Below, in pieces: positions 11,073 to 22,125 of a stretch of 64,000 nucleotides of DNA (within the stretch, counting starts at the first letter, position 1; each line of letters begins with the position of its first letter). The notes below the pieces were generated by a model that was given only the letters and a program-made list of their open reading frames with translations, did no database searches and was not told the origin of the DNA. The position numbers were made by a program, and so were the translations under genes. Origin of the DNA: Cercophora sp. LCS_1. Its lineage: Eukaryota; Ascomycota; Sordariomycetes; Sordariales; Lasiosphaeriaceae. The stretch spans positions 806,001-870,000 of the forward strand of contig JAPZLL010000001.1 in assembly GCA_036250225.1 (NCBI GenBank), given 5' to 3'.

Positions 11073-12146
11073 ATGGTTCAGTTCCCGCTCTTTCTTTCCA
11101 CGGCATTGCTTGCCCTCACATCTGCCGTCCAGGCCCAATGCGGCTCCGGCACACCGGATGCGCGGGTCGAGGGCTCGGGCAACTCCTTCACGGCTCGCCG
11201 CGGCAATACCAACGTCTACACGGGCTCCGACTACCGGGCCGCTATCCAAGCGGCGCTCGACTCGATCAGCGCTGGCCAACGTGTCGCTGTTCTCGCATCC
11301 GGGTCCATCGGAGCCAATACCATCACCATCGGCAGCGGCAAAATATTTGAGGGATGCGGCACCATCAATGTCGGCAACCGGGCTGGCCGTGGCGCCATCG
11401 AATCCATCAATACCAACGATGTGTCGATTCCTTATTTAAGCATTACAGGGAATGCGTACTTTATTTTGAGGTTCTCTGGCACGAAGAATCTCAAGCTCGG
11501 CAGGATCACCATGAACCTCAGCGGCGGGCTGGGCATCCGGTTCGATCGTGACGCGGCCGCCAACACCAACGTCGTAATGGACCGCATCGAGGTCACGGGA
11601 GCTGGCTCTCATGCAGTGGAGGTCTGGAATGTAGATGGGCTAAAGATCAACGAGGTCATCGCGCGCAATGTTGGCGAGTGTGGTCTGCTGATTCAAAACA
11701 CTCGCAATGCTTGGGTTGGCCTCGTTGACGCTGACAACGTGGCGACGGGCAACGGGTACGCCGCCCTGAGGTTTGCCAATAACAACGGGCAGTTGGCGAA
11801 TGGAAACTACAACACCAACATCTATGTCGACAAGGTTGTGGCTCGGGGTGGTGGACGGGGCATCTTCTGCGTCTCCAGGTCGGGCGGCGTGGAAATCAAG
11901 CAGGCGGACTTGGCAAACACTGGCAACAACGCCATCCTCATTGAGAACTGCTACAACTTCTCCATCAAGGGCGGGACGGTCCAAGGTGGCGGTGAGGTCC
12001 GGTTGGCGGCGAGGTCCGAGTTTCCCAACAACAAGGACATCTGGATCAACTTGTCCGTCAGCGGCACGTCGGTCAGGGAGTCGCCGTGTGGTGAGAACAC
12101 CAACTGGACCCTGTCTGGGAGTGGAAGCCGGAACATCTGTGCTTGA
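11073..12146 (+). CDS. Secreted right-handed beta-helix (pectin-lyase-fold) protein
   Basis: Intronless, 357 residues. It starts with a clear signal peptide (MVQFPLFLSTALLALTSAVQA, cleavage before QC). The mature part is a run of short Asn/Gly/Val-rich turns such as SIPYLSITGNAYFILRF, NLKLGRITMNLSGGLGIRF and HAVEVWNVDGLKINEV, ending in a Cys-containing cap (SPCGENTNW, NICA). This repeating pattern is typical of parallel beta-helix proteins in the pectate-lyase superfamily of secreted fungal proteins. I cannot assign a substrate or a CAZy family; polysaccharide lyase or hydrolase activity is an inference from fold. It sits beside an MFS relic and upstream of a secreted tyrosinase. Confidence 0.8.
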   Translation: MVQFPLFLSTALLALTSAVQAQCGSGTPDARVEGSGNSFTARRGNTNVYTGSDYRAAIQAALDSISAGQRVAVLASGSIGANTITIGSGKIFEGCGTINVGNRAGRGAIESINTNDVSIPYLSITGNAYFILRFSGTKNLKLGRITMNLSGGLGIRFDRDAAANTNVVMDRIEVTGAGSHAVEVWNVDGLKINEVIARNVGECGLLIQNTRNAWVGLVDADNVATGNGYAALRFANNNGQLANGNYNTNIYVDKVVARGGGRGIFCVSRSGGVEIKQADLANTGNNAILIENCYNFSIKGGTVQGGGEVRLAARSEFPNNKDIWINLSVSGTSVRESPCGENTNWTLSGSGSRNICA

Positions 12147-12974
12147 GGGTGTGAGGTGTCGTGAGTATCGCCGCTGGTTGTACGTCAGCCCGGTGAATGT
12201 ATATATATACATAGTGCCGGTCAGAGCATTCCCACCAAATTTGATTCTTGTATATAGGTGCTTGGTGAGAGAACAAAGTGTCAGGGCGTCTGTGTATGCG
12301 TCGGCAAGACAATGCATAAAGTATTCTGATAGTTGGCAAAGAATGGTAGAGGTGTGGCTGAAGGACATGGTCCATCAGTGGCCCAAGACCAGATTCTGGA
12401 AGGAACGAAGTTGATGCATGGATGCAGGGCTCCACACACTTAGCAGTTAGGTCCTTCCTGCCCGCAGTTCCCACCGGCGCCCGAGGGCATGGCGGACAGT
12501 TACACAAATTCTTCCAGGTTGTGAAGCTGCCATTTTGAAATCTGCCTTCCTGTCGTTAATTGGCCAGCCTGTGTTCTCCAGATTGGTTGCGATTATATGG
12601 CTCTGCTCTCATATGCGACAATGCGGCGCTGCATGGTTCTCGCAATGCTAGTATAGTCGGGAGGTTTGCCAAAGGGTTGCATGGTTCCCCAGTTGCTCGT
12701 TTCGGCAGATTGGGTTTGTTTCTGTTGCGGCGAAGGAAGCGGCTATGGCGATTAGATCTGGGCAGACCTTGTGTAACCAAAAAGTCTCGCAACGAATGAG
12801 AGACGGTTCTCATGAGTGTGGTCTAGTATGAAATCCGGGTTTTTGCAGAACAGTCTAATGCCCGGCAGGCGCCTATGGCCCCTTATAAGGCATCTATTTG
12901 CTGGGGACCCAGAGGACCACCCAGTCCGTTCTTTGAAGCTCGTTAACTTTTCGAACAGACACCACCGGGCAATT
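12147..12974. other. Intergenic region upstream of tyrosinase
   Basis: About 830 bp: the 3' flank of the beta-helix gene and the tyrosinase promoter, with a TTATAAGG element near 12884. No other gene is seen. Confidence 0.6.
12884..12889 (+). promoter_or_regulatory. TATA box of the tyrosinase gene
   Basis: TATAAG 86 bp before the ATG at 12975, inside a GC-richer context, consistent with a regulated promoter. Confidence 0.5.
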
Positions 12975-14295
12975 ATGGTTCCCCTCACGTTGCTGGTTTT
13001 CGGCCTCTCTGTCCAGCTCGTTGCTGGAGCCTATGAGCCGGATGAAGTCGATGTCCTCGCCGCCGCGTCCCTTCCAAAGCTCAAGGACTACTTGGCAAGA
13101 AACCCACAGGGCAACTGCACACTCGAGACGGCTATCAGGCGAAAGGAATGGCAAGTCCTTGATGCCGCATTCCATCATCGATCCATCGACCTAACTTACT
13201 GTCAGGGGCGACCTCAGCAAGCAGGAGCGCAAGGCCTACACTGATGCCGTGTTATGCCTTCAGTCGAAACCTGCTCTGACCTCGGCGTCGGTAGCGCCAG
13301 GGGCAAGGAGCAGATTTGACGATTATGTGGTTCTCCACATCCAGCAGACCCCGAGGAATCATGGCTCGGTAAGTAATATATATGTATCTCTCTCCCACTG
13401 CCCATCGTCTGACTCCCTAGTGCAGACATTCTTCTTGCCCTGGCACAGGTATTATCTTTGGCACTATGAACAGGCCCTGAGAACCGAGTGTGGATACAAG
13501 GGGTACCAACCGGTGAGCCCACTTCCATCCTGGCTTCAATGCTGGGCAAGTTCCTGACCTCTTAGACAGTACTGGAACTGGGGCCGCTATGCCGCGGACC
13601 CGCTCAACTCCCCTCTCTTCAACGGCGACGAATACAGTCTGTCAGGAGACGGACTCAGGGTCCCACACGAAGGAGTCGCAGTTATTGGGGCCCCGCCGCC
13701 GTGGAATTTGATTCCACCCGCCGACGGAGGTGGCTGCGTAACCTCGGGTCCATTCAAAAACATGTCGGTGAACGTCGGCCCAATCCTGCCGACGGTACCG
13801 GTGCCTGCCAACCCACAGAAGGACGGTTTTGGGTACAACCCGCGGTGCTTGCGGCGCGACATCAACAAGTATGCGGCGGCCGTGACATTCCCCAACTCCA
13901 CATACGACCTCATCACCCAAAATAACGACATCTACTGGTTCCAAACCGTGATGGAAGGTCAGTTTTCTGAAGGCAAATGGGGCGTCCATGCGGGTGGCCA
14001 CTTTACAATCAGTGGTGACCCAGCTGGCGACATCTTTGTGAGTCCGGGTGACCCAGCGTTCTATCTCCACCACGCTCAGATCGACCGCGTGTGGTGGATT
14101 TGGCAGATGCAAAACTTGGAGAAGCGACTTTTCGAGGTTAGCATGACACAGACCATGAATAACAGACCTCCAAGTCCCAATGGCACGCTGGACGATTTGA
14201 GCAACCTCGGTATCATGGCTGGAGATGTCAAGGTCCGCGATTTGATGAGCACCATGGGGGGGTTGGGAGGCGAATTGTGCTACATCTACGAGTGA
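12975..14295 (+). CDS. Secreted short-type tyrosinase (copper monooxygenase)
   Basis: Exons 12975-13150, 13206-13368, 13426-13512 and 13570-14295 give 383 residues. A signal peptide (MVPLTLLVFGLSVQLVAGA) is followed by the two copper sites. CuA has His at about 103, 111 and 120 with the signature FFLPWHRYYLWHYE; CuB has HAGGH (282-286) and DPAFYLHHAQID (303-314). Tyrosinases oxidise phenols and catechols to o-quinones, feeding melanin or phenolic detoxification. The protein stops soon after the catalytic domain, so the C-terminal lid domain of long tyrosinases is absent. Intron 1 (13151-13205) uses a GC donor (GCAAGT...CAG), which is needed to restore the frame EWGDLSKQERKAY; the other two introns (57 nt each) are canonical. 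Its neighbours are a dienelactone hydrolase and a secreted beta-helix protein. Confidence 0.92.
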
Positions 14296-15168
14296 GATGG
14301 CAATTTGAAGGAAAAGTTGGGATGATCGGAGGAAACGCCGTCGTGGGGTAAGTGAATGGGGAAAGAGCGACTCGCATGTCGGGTTTTTCGCTTTGGTCGT
14401 TTCGCGTACCTATCTCGATCAAGAGTAGTTGCAGACCGCATCATGAGACAACAGCAATTGTTCTGGCGATTTTATTGACCACAAATCTCCCTTACTGACC
14501 ACATGTCCTGGCTGTTGTGCCTGATGACGATATATGGTTCCTTTTCCTGAAAATGAACCAAAGACAATCTTTGAAATTCTTCTAAATCTTCCACCCGAGG
14601 AGTCAAGCTTCGGGCTGCCTCCTTCCAATCAAGAGCTTCCAGTTCGGGTAGAGAAGAACCCCGTCCCAACTGGACTCGACGACGAGCGCCGGTCGATTTC
14701 TGTTGGGGGTCTCCCATTCCGTACCTTATGAACCTCCAAGGCGTGGGGCTGACTCAAATGTCCTTCTTTGGCAGCACCCTTTGATACTACCAGGAAGCAG
14801 GCGGAGAATAAGCCGGCTCAACAAGTACCCGAAATGTGGTGGCTTTCATGAACTCCATTGGATCCTGTTCCTTCTTTTACCGATTCATACCCGTTTTCAA
14901 ATTACGACACCTTTTGGAGACCAAACACCCGTATCTTGGCCCATGGGAATTCAAGTTGCTGTATTTTCAACGATGCATGTAAACGCCGAATTCCTATCGG
15001 CTCTGGCAGTCACATCATCGCAGCCGTGGCTAACGTCACATTCAAACGCGGGACACCCCACGTTTTACAGACATACTAATAATACACGGCAACCGTCAAC
15101 TCACTCGCTTTTCAGTTCCAAGCTCGCCTCACTTGTCTAACCCAACATCATTGTCTCAGAGCAACAAA
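14296..15168. other. Intergenic region tyrosinase to dienelactone hydrolase
   Basis: About 870 bp with no recognisable gene; 3' flank of the tyrosinase gene and promoter of the hydrolase gene. Confidence 0.55.
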
Positions 15169-16132
15169 ATGGCGGACTCCGAATACCTCGCCAAGCCCCC
15201 AAGCGCCTGCTGCTTCCAAGGCACAATCCACCAAGGAACGCCAAGAGGCGCAGTCGAAGACATTCTTGACATCCCAACCTACATCTCTCGCCCCTCAGCG
15301 GATAAAGCCAATGGCCACATCGTCCTCTACTTCCCCGATGTTTGGGGATTATCAAACAATGCATCCTTGCTCATGGACGGTTACGCCGATGCGGGCTACC
15401 TCGTGCTAGGCATTGACTATTTCCGAGGGGTAAATCATCTCTCTCTTCCAAATTCAAACACTCAGACGTAGTCCTCTAAACTCGTAAATGACATAGGACC
15501 CAATCTCCAAATACCGTGCCACCAGAAACGACCCCCCACCACCCGGCTTCGACCACCCAGCCTGGCTGGCCAAGCACTTTGCCTTTGCCACCGACAACGT
15601 CGAAAAGTGGGCTGCCGCTGTGAGGACCAAGTTTGGTACTGAAAAGACCAAATACGCCGTGGTCGGATACTGTTTCGGCGCACCCTTTGTGTGTCAGCTC
15701 CTCGCGACGGACCATGTTTCCGCTGGTGCTTTTGCGCATCCGTCTAGGTTGAAGGAGGAGCACTTTGTTGCCTTGAGGCGTGAGTCTCGACACCATCGGG
15801 GCGAGGGGCTTAGAACTGATACGTATGAAATCAGACCCGCTCTTGCTGTCGTGCGCAGAGAAAGACGGAGCTTTTAGCACTGAGTCGAGGCGGAAAGCTG
15901 TGGATGTGCTTCAGAGGGAGAAGAAGGTGTACAACCTGCAGTTGTTCCATGGGGTGGAGCATGGATTTGCGTCGAGGGGGGATTTGGACAATCCTTATGA
16001 GAGTGAGTCTGATTTTCGTATCTTATGTTCAGGCCCCGAGGAGACGCTAACTGTGTGTGTATAGAGTGGTGCAAAGAACAGAGTCACAGGGGTATTGCGG
16101 ACTGGTTCAACCTTTGGCTGGTGCAGACCTGA
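15169..16132 (+). CDS. Dienelactone hydrolase family protein
   Basis: Exons 15169-15429, 15497-15779, 15835-16002 and 16065-16132 give 259 residues. It is an alpha/beta-hydrolase with the family nucleophile elbow GYCFGAP (catalytic Cys), the acidic position in SCAEKDGAF and the catalytic His in GVEHGF. The N-terminal part CFQGTIHQGTPRG and YISRPSADKANGHIVLYFPDVWG are typical of fungal AIM2/dienelactone-hydrolase proteins. Members hydrolyse cyclic esters in chlorocatechol or other aromatic ring catabolism, but many fungal paralogues have unknown substrates. There is no signal peptide, so it is cytosolic. All three introns have GT...AG ends and rejoin the frame exactly. Its position next to a tyrosinase suggests, but does not show, a shared role in phenolic metabolism. 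Confidence 0.9.
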
Positions 16133-17544
16133 GGCGTGTTTGCGGCTTGCTGAGTTTTGTGTCGTCAGTTCGCAGCATTTTGAAGCTCTGTCATGATCGC
16201 GATCATGAGGCCATCTCTTCGGCGGTTTTCTAGATTGGCCAGCTGAAATTCACCTCCTAAAAAAAAACCATAGCACCAGTAAAATATGTCAAGAAAAAAC
16301 AGCAACCAATGATTAGCACTTGGCTGAGGAACAGGAAAGCCGAACGCTCAAGAGAACAAAAACAAGACACCAGTCAACACAAGCAAGGGGACAACCGCAT
16401 ACCACCGAATACAGCTCATGAGCTTTTTACTCGCGGCCGAATCATGGACGAGTGGCAAATGCAAGTATTTTTTTTGGCAAAAAGGTCAGAGTCTTCGTAG
16501 CGGAGTTGACCGTAACGCAAGCACAAACTCGCGGGCACAGATCTGGGACAACCAGAACCCGCCTAACGAGGCACAGAAGAACAATCCTACTTCCTCAGCT
16601 ACCTTACTCGCTCAGCTGAGCTCCTCCTCCCAATATCACGAACCGAAATCGATCAGCTGAGCACCATCGCCTCCGGCAAAATTTCACCGGGCATCCCTCC
16701 GGTCCCTCCCATCACCATCACACCACGCTCGCAAAACACCCCGTAGCCCTGTAAACAATCACACGTTTTAGGGAGATGATCAACAAACATCTCGGCAATC
16801 TAGAACCCCGGATCAACAGTGCAGACCACTCCAGCCCCAGACAATGTGATAATCCGCCACCCACTCAGTGCCACTCTCTCCGGACTGAGCCATCCGAGAC
16901 ATCATCCTACCAATAACCCCACACGAGCCGAGTCTACCAAGCCCCAAACCACAAAAATTAGTGTAGAGCACACCTAACCCATGTCACCCGTTGAAGCAAT
17001 TGCATTATCCATCCAGTTTAGTCCTCTATCAGGGAACAAGACGGCCCCGGCATCGCTCCAACACGGAAGTTACAAAGTCCGAGCTGAACTAAACCGTTGC
17101 CACCCGATCATACGCGCCATTTTCGCCCCCAGCGATCTCCTGTCCTCATCGCCCCACGGGAGTCGACCTGTCTAGATCGATACGCTGCCACAGGCTGTCG
17201 AAGACTCTCAAGAGATATGACCGTTGGGTGTGGCTGGCGTATCAAGACACTTACCCGTATCCGGAGCCATTGCTCCGGCGCGGCAAGCCCAATAAGGCTC
17301 TGCTCGAACTAGCAGCGCCATCCGGGACCGCTTTCGGCCGTGCGCCTGCTTGCGATCATTTCCACACCGGACAGACAGCGGAACATCCCAGAGTTGAGGG
17401 ACTAGATTGATCGACGGTGCCGCTGAGCAGCGCCGCCAGAGCAAAAGAAACTCCTATGCCATGAGCCCTAATCTGAGCCGCCAGCGTGGAAGCTAACCGT
17501 ATATCACATCTTCCAATCGTTGACGACCCATCTCTTCCGTTTCT
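16133..17544. other. Intergenic region, convergent ends
   Basis: About 1.4 kb between two convergent genes. On the minus strand near 16670-16850 there are short reading fragments with glycine-rich runs that could be a badly decayed coding relic, but I cannot name a family. Nothing else is supportable. Confidence 0.45.
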
Positions 17545-19272
17545 TCACTGTCCGTCCGCTCCATCCACCTCCATCGCCCCCTCTTTCTGCACCGTCGCCG
17601 CCGCCGCCTCGTCGTCCCTGCATCTCTGGCACATACAGAATCCACCAAGACTGCCGCTTGCCCATTCCCTCCTCAGCTGCACCGGCAGGTCTACATCGCA
17701 GTAGTGGTTCAATATCTCTTCGCCGGCCTTGATACCTCCTGGCCTGTTACCCACCACTCTGGTCTCGCGGGCCCAGAGGACCATGCGGCCACCCCACTCC
17801 CAAGTGACATTCGGGTCACAGTCGTGGTTCGCCAAGCACCAGAATGGGTGGACAGCCGCCACATCTGGCCTCCCATCCCGCGTGCTCTTGCGCGCCGATG
17901 CTGTCCCACGAAACTTTGCATAGGCCGTGTTGAATACCCAAGTGTCGTGATGATCCAGTGTCGCGTAAATGTCAACGTCCATCTTCTCCAACACGTGAAG
18001 TGGTATTTCGATGTTGTATTTGAACGAAAAGGGAAGCGTCCACTCTGGCGGTGGCCCAGCGTCAACTGAAAGGTCGAGATCGTTGCAGTGTGTCGGTACG
18101 AAATCGCCCCAAATGTATTTTATTTCCTTTATATCGAGTGGATGCGACTCTTGATGCGCCGCCATGGCCAGGAGGCGAGCAAGGAGGAGAAGGTAGAGTG
18201 ACTCGTCGGATTCCTTCGCGGCAGGGTCTTTGGCAATGGAGTCCACGTCTTTTTCACAGACGGCTGGGTGGTATTGTTCTTGCGCTTGTTCGAAGCAAAA
18301 CTCGGAGCAAAAGACCGTATCGTAACACTCGGGGCAGCTTACCGCCCCAGGTTGCTCGTTGAGAGGAGGGAGCTCGCCGCCACATGCGTCGCAGCATGAG
18401 TCTTTCAGGCGGTTGTTTGCCGTCAGGAGTGAGTACTCTTTCAGCACTGCTTCACCGGGCGCAATGTCTTCCTTCGCAAAGAGGCCGAGCTGACTGCAAG
18501 TGGGGATGATCTCGTAGCTGTCGGTGTTACTTGCGCCGTCGAGGAGAATGGGGAGGTGGGACACCTTCACGGCGCACTTTGGTGCCATTGTAGCGAGGTG
18601 CTTGTTGAGGAAGTTCAGTGAATCGTCCGAGAAGCGATCCGGCTCGTAGTCGTTCCATGGGTAAACCTCCCGGCGCACGACACCTCGGTCGGGGAGGCTG
18701 TTAATGTCGAGAGGCTCATCCGCCTGCATCCGCAGCCTGCGCCTGGCTACCTGTTCAATGTAACCCCTGATCTCCTGGAGCTCCTTGTTGCCAGGTATGA
18801 CTTTGAGTCCCTTGTCGCAAAAGTTGAGCGCGCTCTTGAGACATCCGCACAAGAGTAGACTCAGTGACAGGATCTGGAAGCAGCGAACCGATGCGAGGGA
18901 GGCCAAGCGTTCGTAGGCCTCTGATTCTTTTCCCAGACCGTCAACCATATCGTCCGCTGTCTGCGCAAGAGAGCCATGTTGCAGGACGTCGGGGGAAGAC
19001 GGGCCTGTGTACTTCTGGAGGGCCTCCTTGGCCCGTTCGTGGTACTCGAAGCCTTCGTCGCGGGCCTCGTCGGTCAGAAGCAAGGCTTTGTATCCGTCAC
19101 TTGCAGCGAGGTCGGGGTAGGCGAGGTTAGAGTAAACAACGGCGCGGTCCAGGTAGAGGATCAGGTCGTACGGGGACTCGGCCAAGGCCTCTGTGAGCTC
19201 TTGCCGGCGGGCAAGGAAGGCGTCACGATGAGGGTCCCTGCCCTCAGATACCTCAGGGGACAAACCTTCCAT
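17545..19272 (-). CDS. SET-domain protein with TPR-like N terminus and MYND-like zinc site (SMYD-type)
   Basis: Intronless, 575 residues from the ATG at 19272. Residues about 20-175 form helical TPR-like repeats. From about 255 a split SET domain begins (SQLGLFAKEDIAPGEAVLKEY), interrupted by a Cys/His cluster at 293-339 resembling a MYND finger, and resumes with NHDCDPN (482-488), GEEILNHYCD and a post-SET CMCQRC (546-551). This layout is that of SMYD/SET5-like lysine methyltransferases; the substrate is not predictable. The tail is acidic and probably disordered. A longer frame opens at 19434, but a TATATAA element at 19444-19450 places that ATG only about 10 nt downstream of the TATA box, so the start at 19272 is preferred. 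Confidence 0.88.
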   Translation of the reverse strand: MEGLSPEVSEGRDPHRDAFLARRQELTEALAESPYDLILYLDRAVVYSNLAYPDLAASDGYKALLLTDEARDEGFEYHERAKEALQKYTGPSSPDVLQHGSLAQTADDMVDGLGKESEAYERLASLASVRCFQILSLSLLLCGCLKSALNFCDKGLKVIPGNKELQEIRGYIEQVARRRLRMQADEPLDINSLPDRGVVRREVYPWNDYEPDRFSDDSLNFLNKHLATMAPKCAVKVSHLPILLDGASNTDSYEIIPTCSQLGLFAKEDIAPGEAVLKEYSLLTANNRLKDSCCDACGGELPPLNEQPGAVSCPECYDTVFCSEFCFEQAQEQYHPAVCEKDVDSIAKDPAAKESDESLYLLLLARLLAMAAHQESHPLDIKEIKYIWGDFVPTHCNDLDLSVDAGPPPEWTLPFSFKYNIEIPLHVLEKMDVDIYATLDHHDTWVFNTAYAKFRGTASARKSTRDGRPDVAAVHPFWCLANHDCDPNVTWEWGGRMVLWARETRVVGNRPGGIKAGEEILNHYCDVDLPVQLRREWASGSLGGFCMCQRCRDDEAAAATVQKEGAMEVDGADGQ

Positions 19273-19443
19273 AGCAGGATGGCCTGAGAAGCAGGACGCT
19301 GGGGGGGTGTGGTCAAATCTTGGTTGGGGCAGCAGAGTGAAGATCCTTGGGGGCCCTGAGCATCGCGGGTTCGGATTGGGAGTGGAGACTCGAATGGAAC
19401 GGTCTAGAAGGAAGGCAGAAAGAGAGTTCTGCATGCAGGCTGG

Positions 19444-19450
19444 TTATATA
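19444..19450 (-). promoter_or_regulatory. TATA box of the SET-domain gene
   Basis: TATATAA on the minus strand, about 170 bp upstream of the chosen ATG at 19272. It argues against the upstream ATG at 19434 being in the main transcript. Confidence 0.55.
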
Positions 19451-19713
19451 CGCTGGGCATCAGGACTTTCGTTCCCAGGTGCAGTTTGCGAATAGAGGCC
19501 CGCCCGCGGCTGGGGTCGGCGGGTAGCCCTAAGATCTGGTCCGCAGAGGGGGACGTTGGGAAGCCACCTGCCAAGAAAAAGGTTGTGAGGTGCAGGTGCC
19601 ACGAAGCCAGTGAGACCTTGTTTCTGACGCCTCCACTGCCGTCTGCAGCATCTGAATGCTCAGGGCGTCCCTCGTAGGAGGGTACCTTGCCTGTCTCTGC
19701 CCTTGCCGTTCCA

Positions 19714-19744
19714 GGGTCTGGGGGGTCTGGGGGGTCTGGGGGGG
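19714..19744 (+). repeat. Tandem GGGGGGTCT repeats, G-quadruplex-prone
   Basis: Four successive G runs (3, 6, 6 and 7 G) each separated by TCT form a short tandem array that fits the G4 rule of four runs of at least three G with loops under eight bases. It lies about 440 bp upstream of the SET-domain gene start, on the template strand of that gene's promoter. Confidence 0.8.
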
Positions 19745-21032
19745 AGGTTGATGCCCGGCAGCCCAGGTGGGCTGGCTGGCAAGGTGGACGGTCGAAAGAG
19801 CGGAGAGCGGAGACTGGCAAGCGTCCAACTTGGATGAAATGCTCCGGACCTTCAGGTTCGAGGGGCAGCCAGACGGGCTATGCTGCACGGGCAAACGAGG
19901 AAACCCGGGAGCGAGGCCAAGGATCATGCATCTTGTTCCATGTCGGTGCGATGACGGCACCGATTGCACCGTGAAATAAGTTACATGGCTGGTCCAAAAT
20001 GGAAGCGGTGCGAGGAAGCAGTCGGGATGTGTGTGGGCTGCGAGCAGTGTGCAAAGGGGTCCTTGCCCTGGACTGCCGAACGCCAGTGTGGGGTGCCTTC
20101 CGCTGTCTCGCACACTTCAGTCACGCCTACCCAGAGAGACCCTAGAAAAATAAGAAGTCAACGCCACCCGTGGGTAATGAGTAACACCACAATGCCCTTT
20201 GCTCTAGCTGGGGAAAGTGTGCCCTATGCTTATGTTTGGGATCTTCACAGGCTGCGCGTCCTCCTCGCCTTCGCCTCGCACGAGCAGTGATCCAGGTGAT
20301 TTTTTGGCTGGGGGGTTAGGAGTGGAGGTGGAGAGTGTTCGAGACCGCCGGCCCACGACCCCCCCTGGAAGCATTGTGGAAGACGGTCGTGACGGGAAAA
20401 CAGGGTGCACACCCAAAAAGGGTGGAGATAAGCGGGCGCTTCGGGAAGCCTTCAAAATTCAGGGTCCTTCTCCAACTGATGGCTTGCAGATTGCAGCGGG
20501 TTGCAAGCGGTCAGCCGACCACTAACAGCCCAAACTAGGTAGCAGTCCCCAAGCCTAGACCTACGTCATAGGCCCCGACTTCATCAAACCCCATTCGCGA
20601 CTTCTTGACCACGTCAAGTTTCCCGTCGGCTCCAACCTCGTGTACCTTGATCGACGTGCATCAGTCGATTGCGGCGAGGACACTTTGCTCTCTTGGGCAA
20701 CAGCCCAGCGCTCCGCCCCATCAACCTAAGTGCAGTTCGGACCCGGAACGACGAAAAGGAACGCGGGCGGAAGTGAGAGAGGGGGTGGGAGGGGGCGTGG
20801 ATGGGCGAGCAGGACCGAGGGATGCAGACATCTACCCTACTCTGTCTGCACCAATTCAAGCTGCATCAAATGCGAGTATGGGCGCATAACGACAAGTGCC
20901 CTGCCGCAGCTTGCGTGGCCCTTTGGATTGCGTGTTTCCGTCGTCTATCTGCTCGCAAGTTGGGTCTAGTGTACGTGGTGTTCCCCTACCCTGATTCTAC
21001 TCTAGAGTACTCAAACCTTCGGTGGTTCTGAT

Positions 21033-22125
21033 TCATTCCGCTGTGTCCCGGAGGTCGCTCAGCTCATCAACATAAAATGCTGGAACGGCTGCGGCATCTT
21101 CCGCCTCCCAGTCCGCCTTTTTGCTGACGCCAGTCAGGACAGCCAGTGTGCCGCCCAGTCGCCCCTCAATACCGAATTTGATGTCGGTGTCGAGCCGATC
21201 CCCAACCATACACGTTCGCTCGCGATCAAACTGGAATTTGCCCTCGATGGCGTCCATCATCGCCTGGCTAGGCTTGCCCAACGCCAGCGGCTTCTTCCCA
21301 ATCATGTTGGCCAGTGGCAGCCCGATGGAACCCGCTCCTGGAAAGAAGCCGCGACTCATCGGGAAAGTAGGATCGGTGTTTGTCGCTAGGAAGACCGCCC
21401 CACGTTGGAGATACTGAAAGCCGTGAGCCAGCTTCAGGTAGTTGACGTGGAAATCCAGCCCAGCGAGAACGCAGCCAACATCAGGATCTAGAAGAGAACC
21501 GTCGGCGATCCCCTTGAAGTCCTCGGGCGTCACGTCTCTCCGAAAACCTGGATCGGTGCCACCGATAAACGGAATATTTTCGGTTCGCAACTCATGTTCA
21601 ATACCAGCCTCACCGATGACGAACACTTTGTTCTTGGGAGGCTCCAGCTTGAGGATCCTCGAGATATAGATTGCCGAAGAATACGCCGAGCCGAATACCT
21701 CCTCCTCAACGGATGGTATCCCCAGAGAGGCAAACTTCGCAAGATACTGGCCGCGGGACTTTGTGGAGTTGTTGGTCACGAAAATTGTTTTCTTTCCTAC
21801 GCCTTGTTAAGGGGTACGAGTCATGCAGAGAAAGTGGCCGAACCTTTCGATCTCAATAGTTCAAGGGTCTCAATAACACCCTCAAAGACATGATCGCCGG
21901 ACCATATTACACCTGCGAGATGAACACGAGGTTAACAAGAGTCCCGCGGGTCCAATGCCGGGTAGATTCAGGACAGTACCATCGCAGTCAAACAGGAAGA
22001 CCTAGTAGCACGCGTAAGCACCCATCCAGATGCAGCTGATAAGAGTAGGTCAAACGGACATCAAACTTGTCAATGAATTCCTTGATGGCTTGAGAGTCAC
22101 CAGTCAGATACTTAGGCGCAGCCAT
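21033..22125 (-). CDS. PHO13: HAD-family phosphatase (4-nitrophenyl/phosphoglycolate phosphatase, PHO13 type)
   Basis: Exons 22060-22125, 21980-22001, 21844-21912 and 21033-21796 give 306 residues, the usual family length. HAD motif I VFLFDCDGVIW has its catalytic Asp at about 27. It is followed by motif II in FVTNNS, a large cap domain, and the late motif MVGDRLDTDIKFG. Yeast Pho13 and relatives act in metabolite repair, removing 2-phosphoglycolate and other toxic side products of glycolysis and the pentose phosphate pathway. Exon 2 is only 22 nt, and three short introns (58, 67 and 47 nt) are needed to rebuild the N terminus from MAAPKYLTGDSQAIKEFIDK. The symbol is by family resemblance. 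Confidence 0.9.

Larger units (their letters stand above)
19273..21032. other. Promoter region of the SET gene and 3' flank of the HAD phosphatase
   Basis: About 1.76 kb. It contains the TATA box noted separately and a G-tract array at 19714-19744. No gene is recognised. Confidence 0.55.

Noticed and set aside
16650..16870. Possible decayed peptidase-like coding relic on the minus strand
   Set aside because: A few short fragments (VDPGF, GGTGGMPGE) recall enzyme motifs, but frames break often and no ordered set of motifs confirms a family.
19273..19434. 54-residue N-terminal extension of the SET protein
   Set aside because: The TATA box at 19444-19450 leaves only about 10 nt before the upstream ATG, and the extension is not protein-like.
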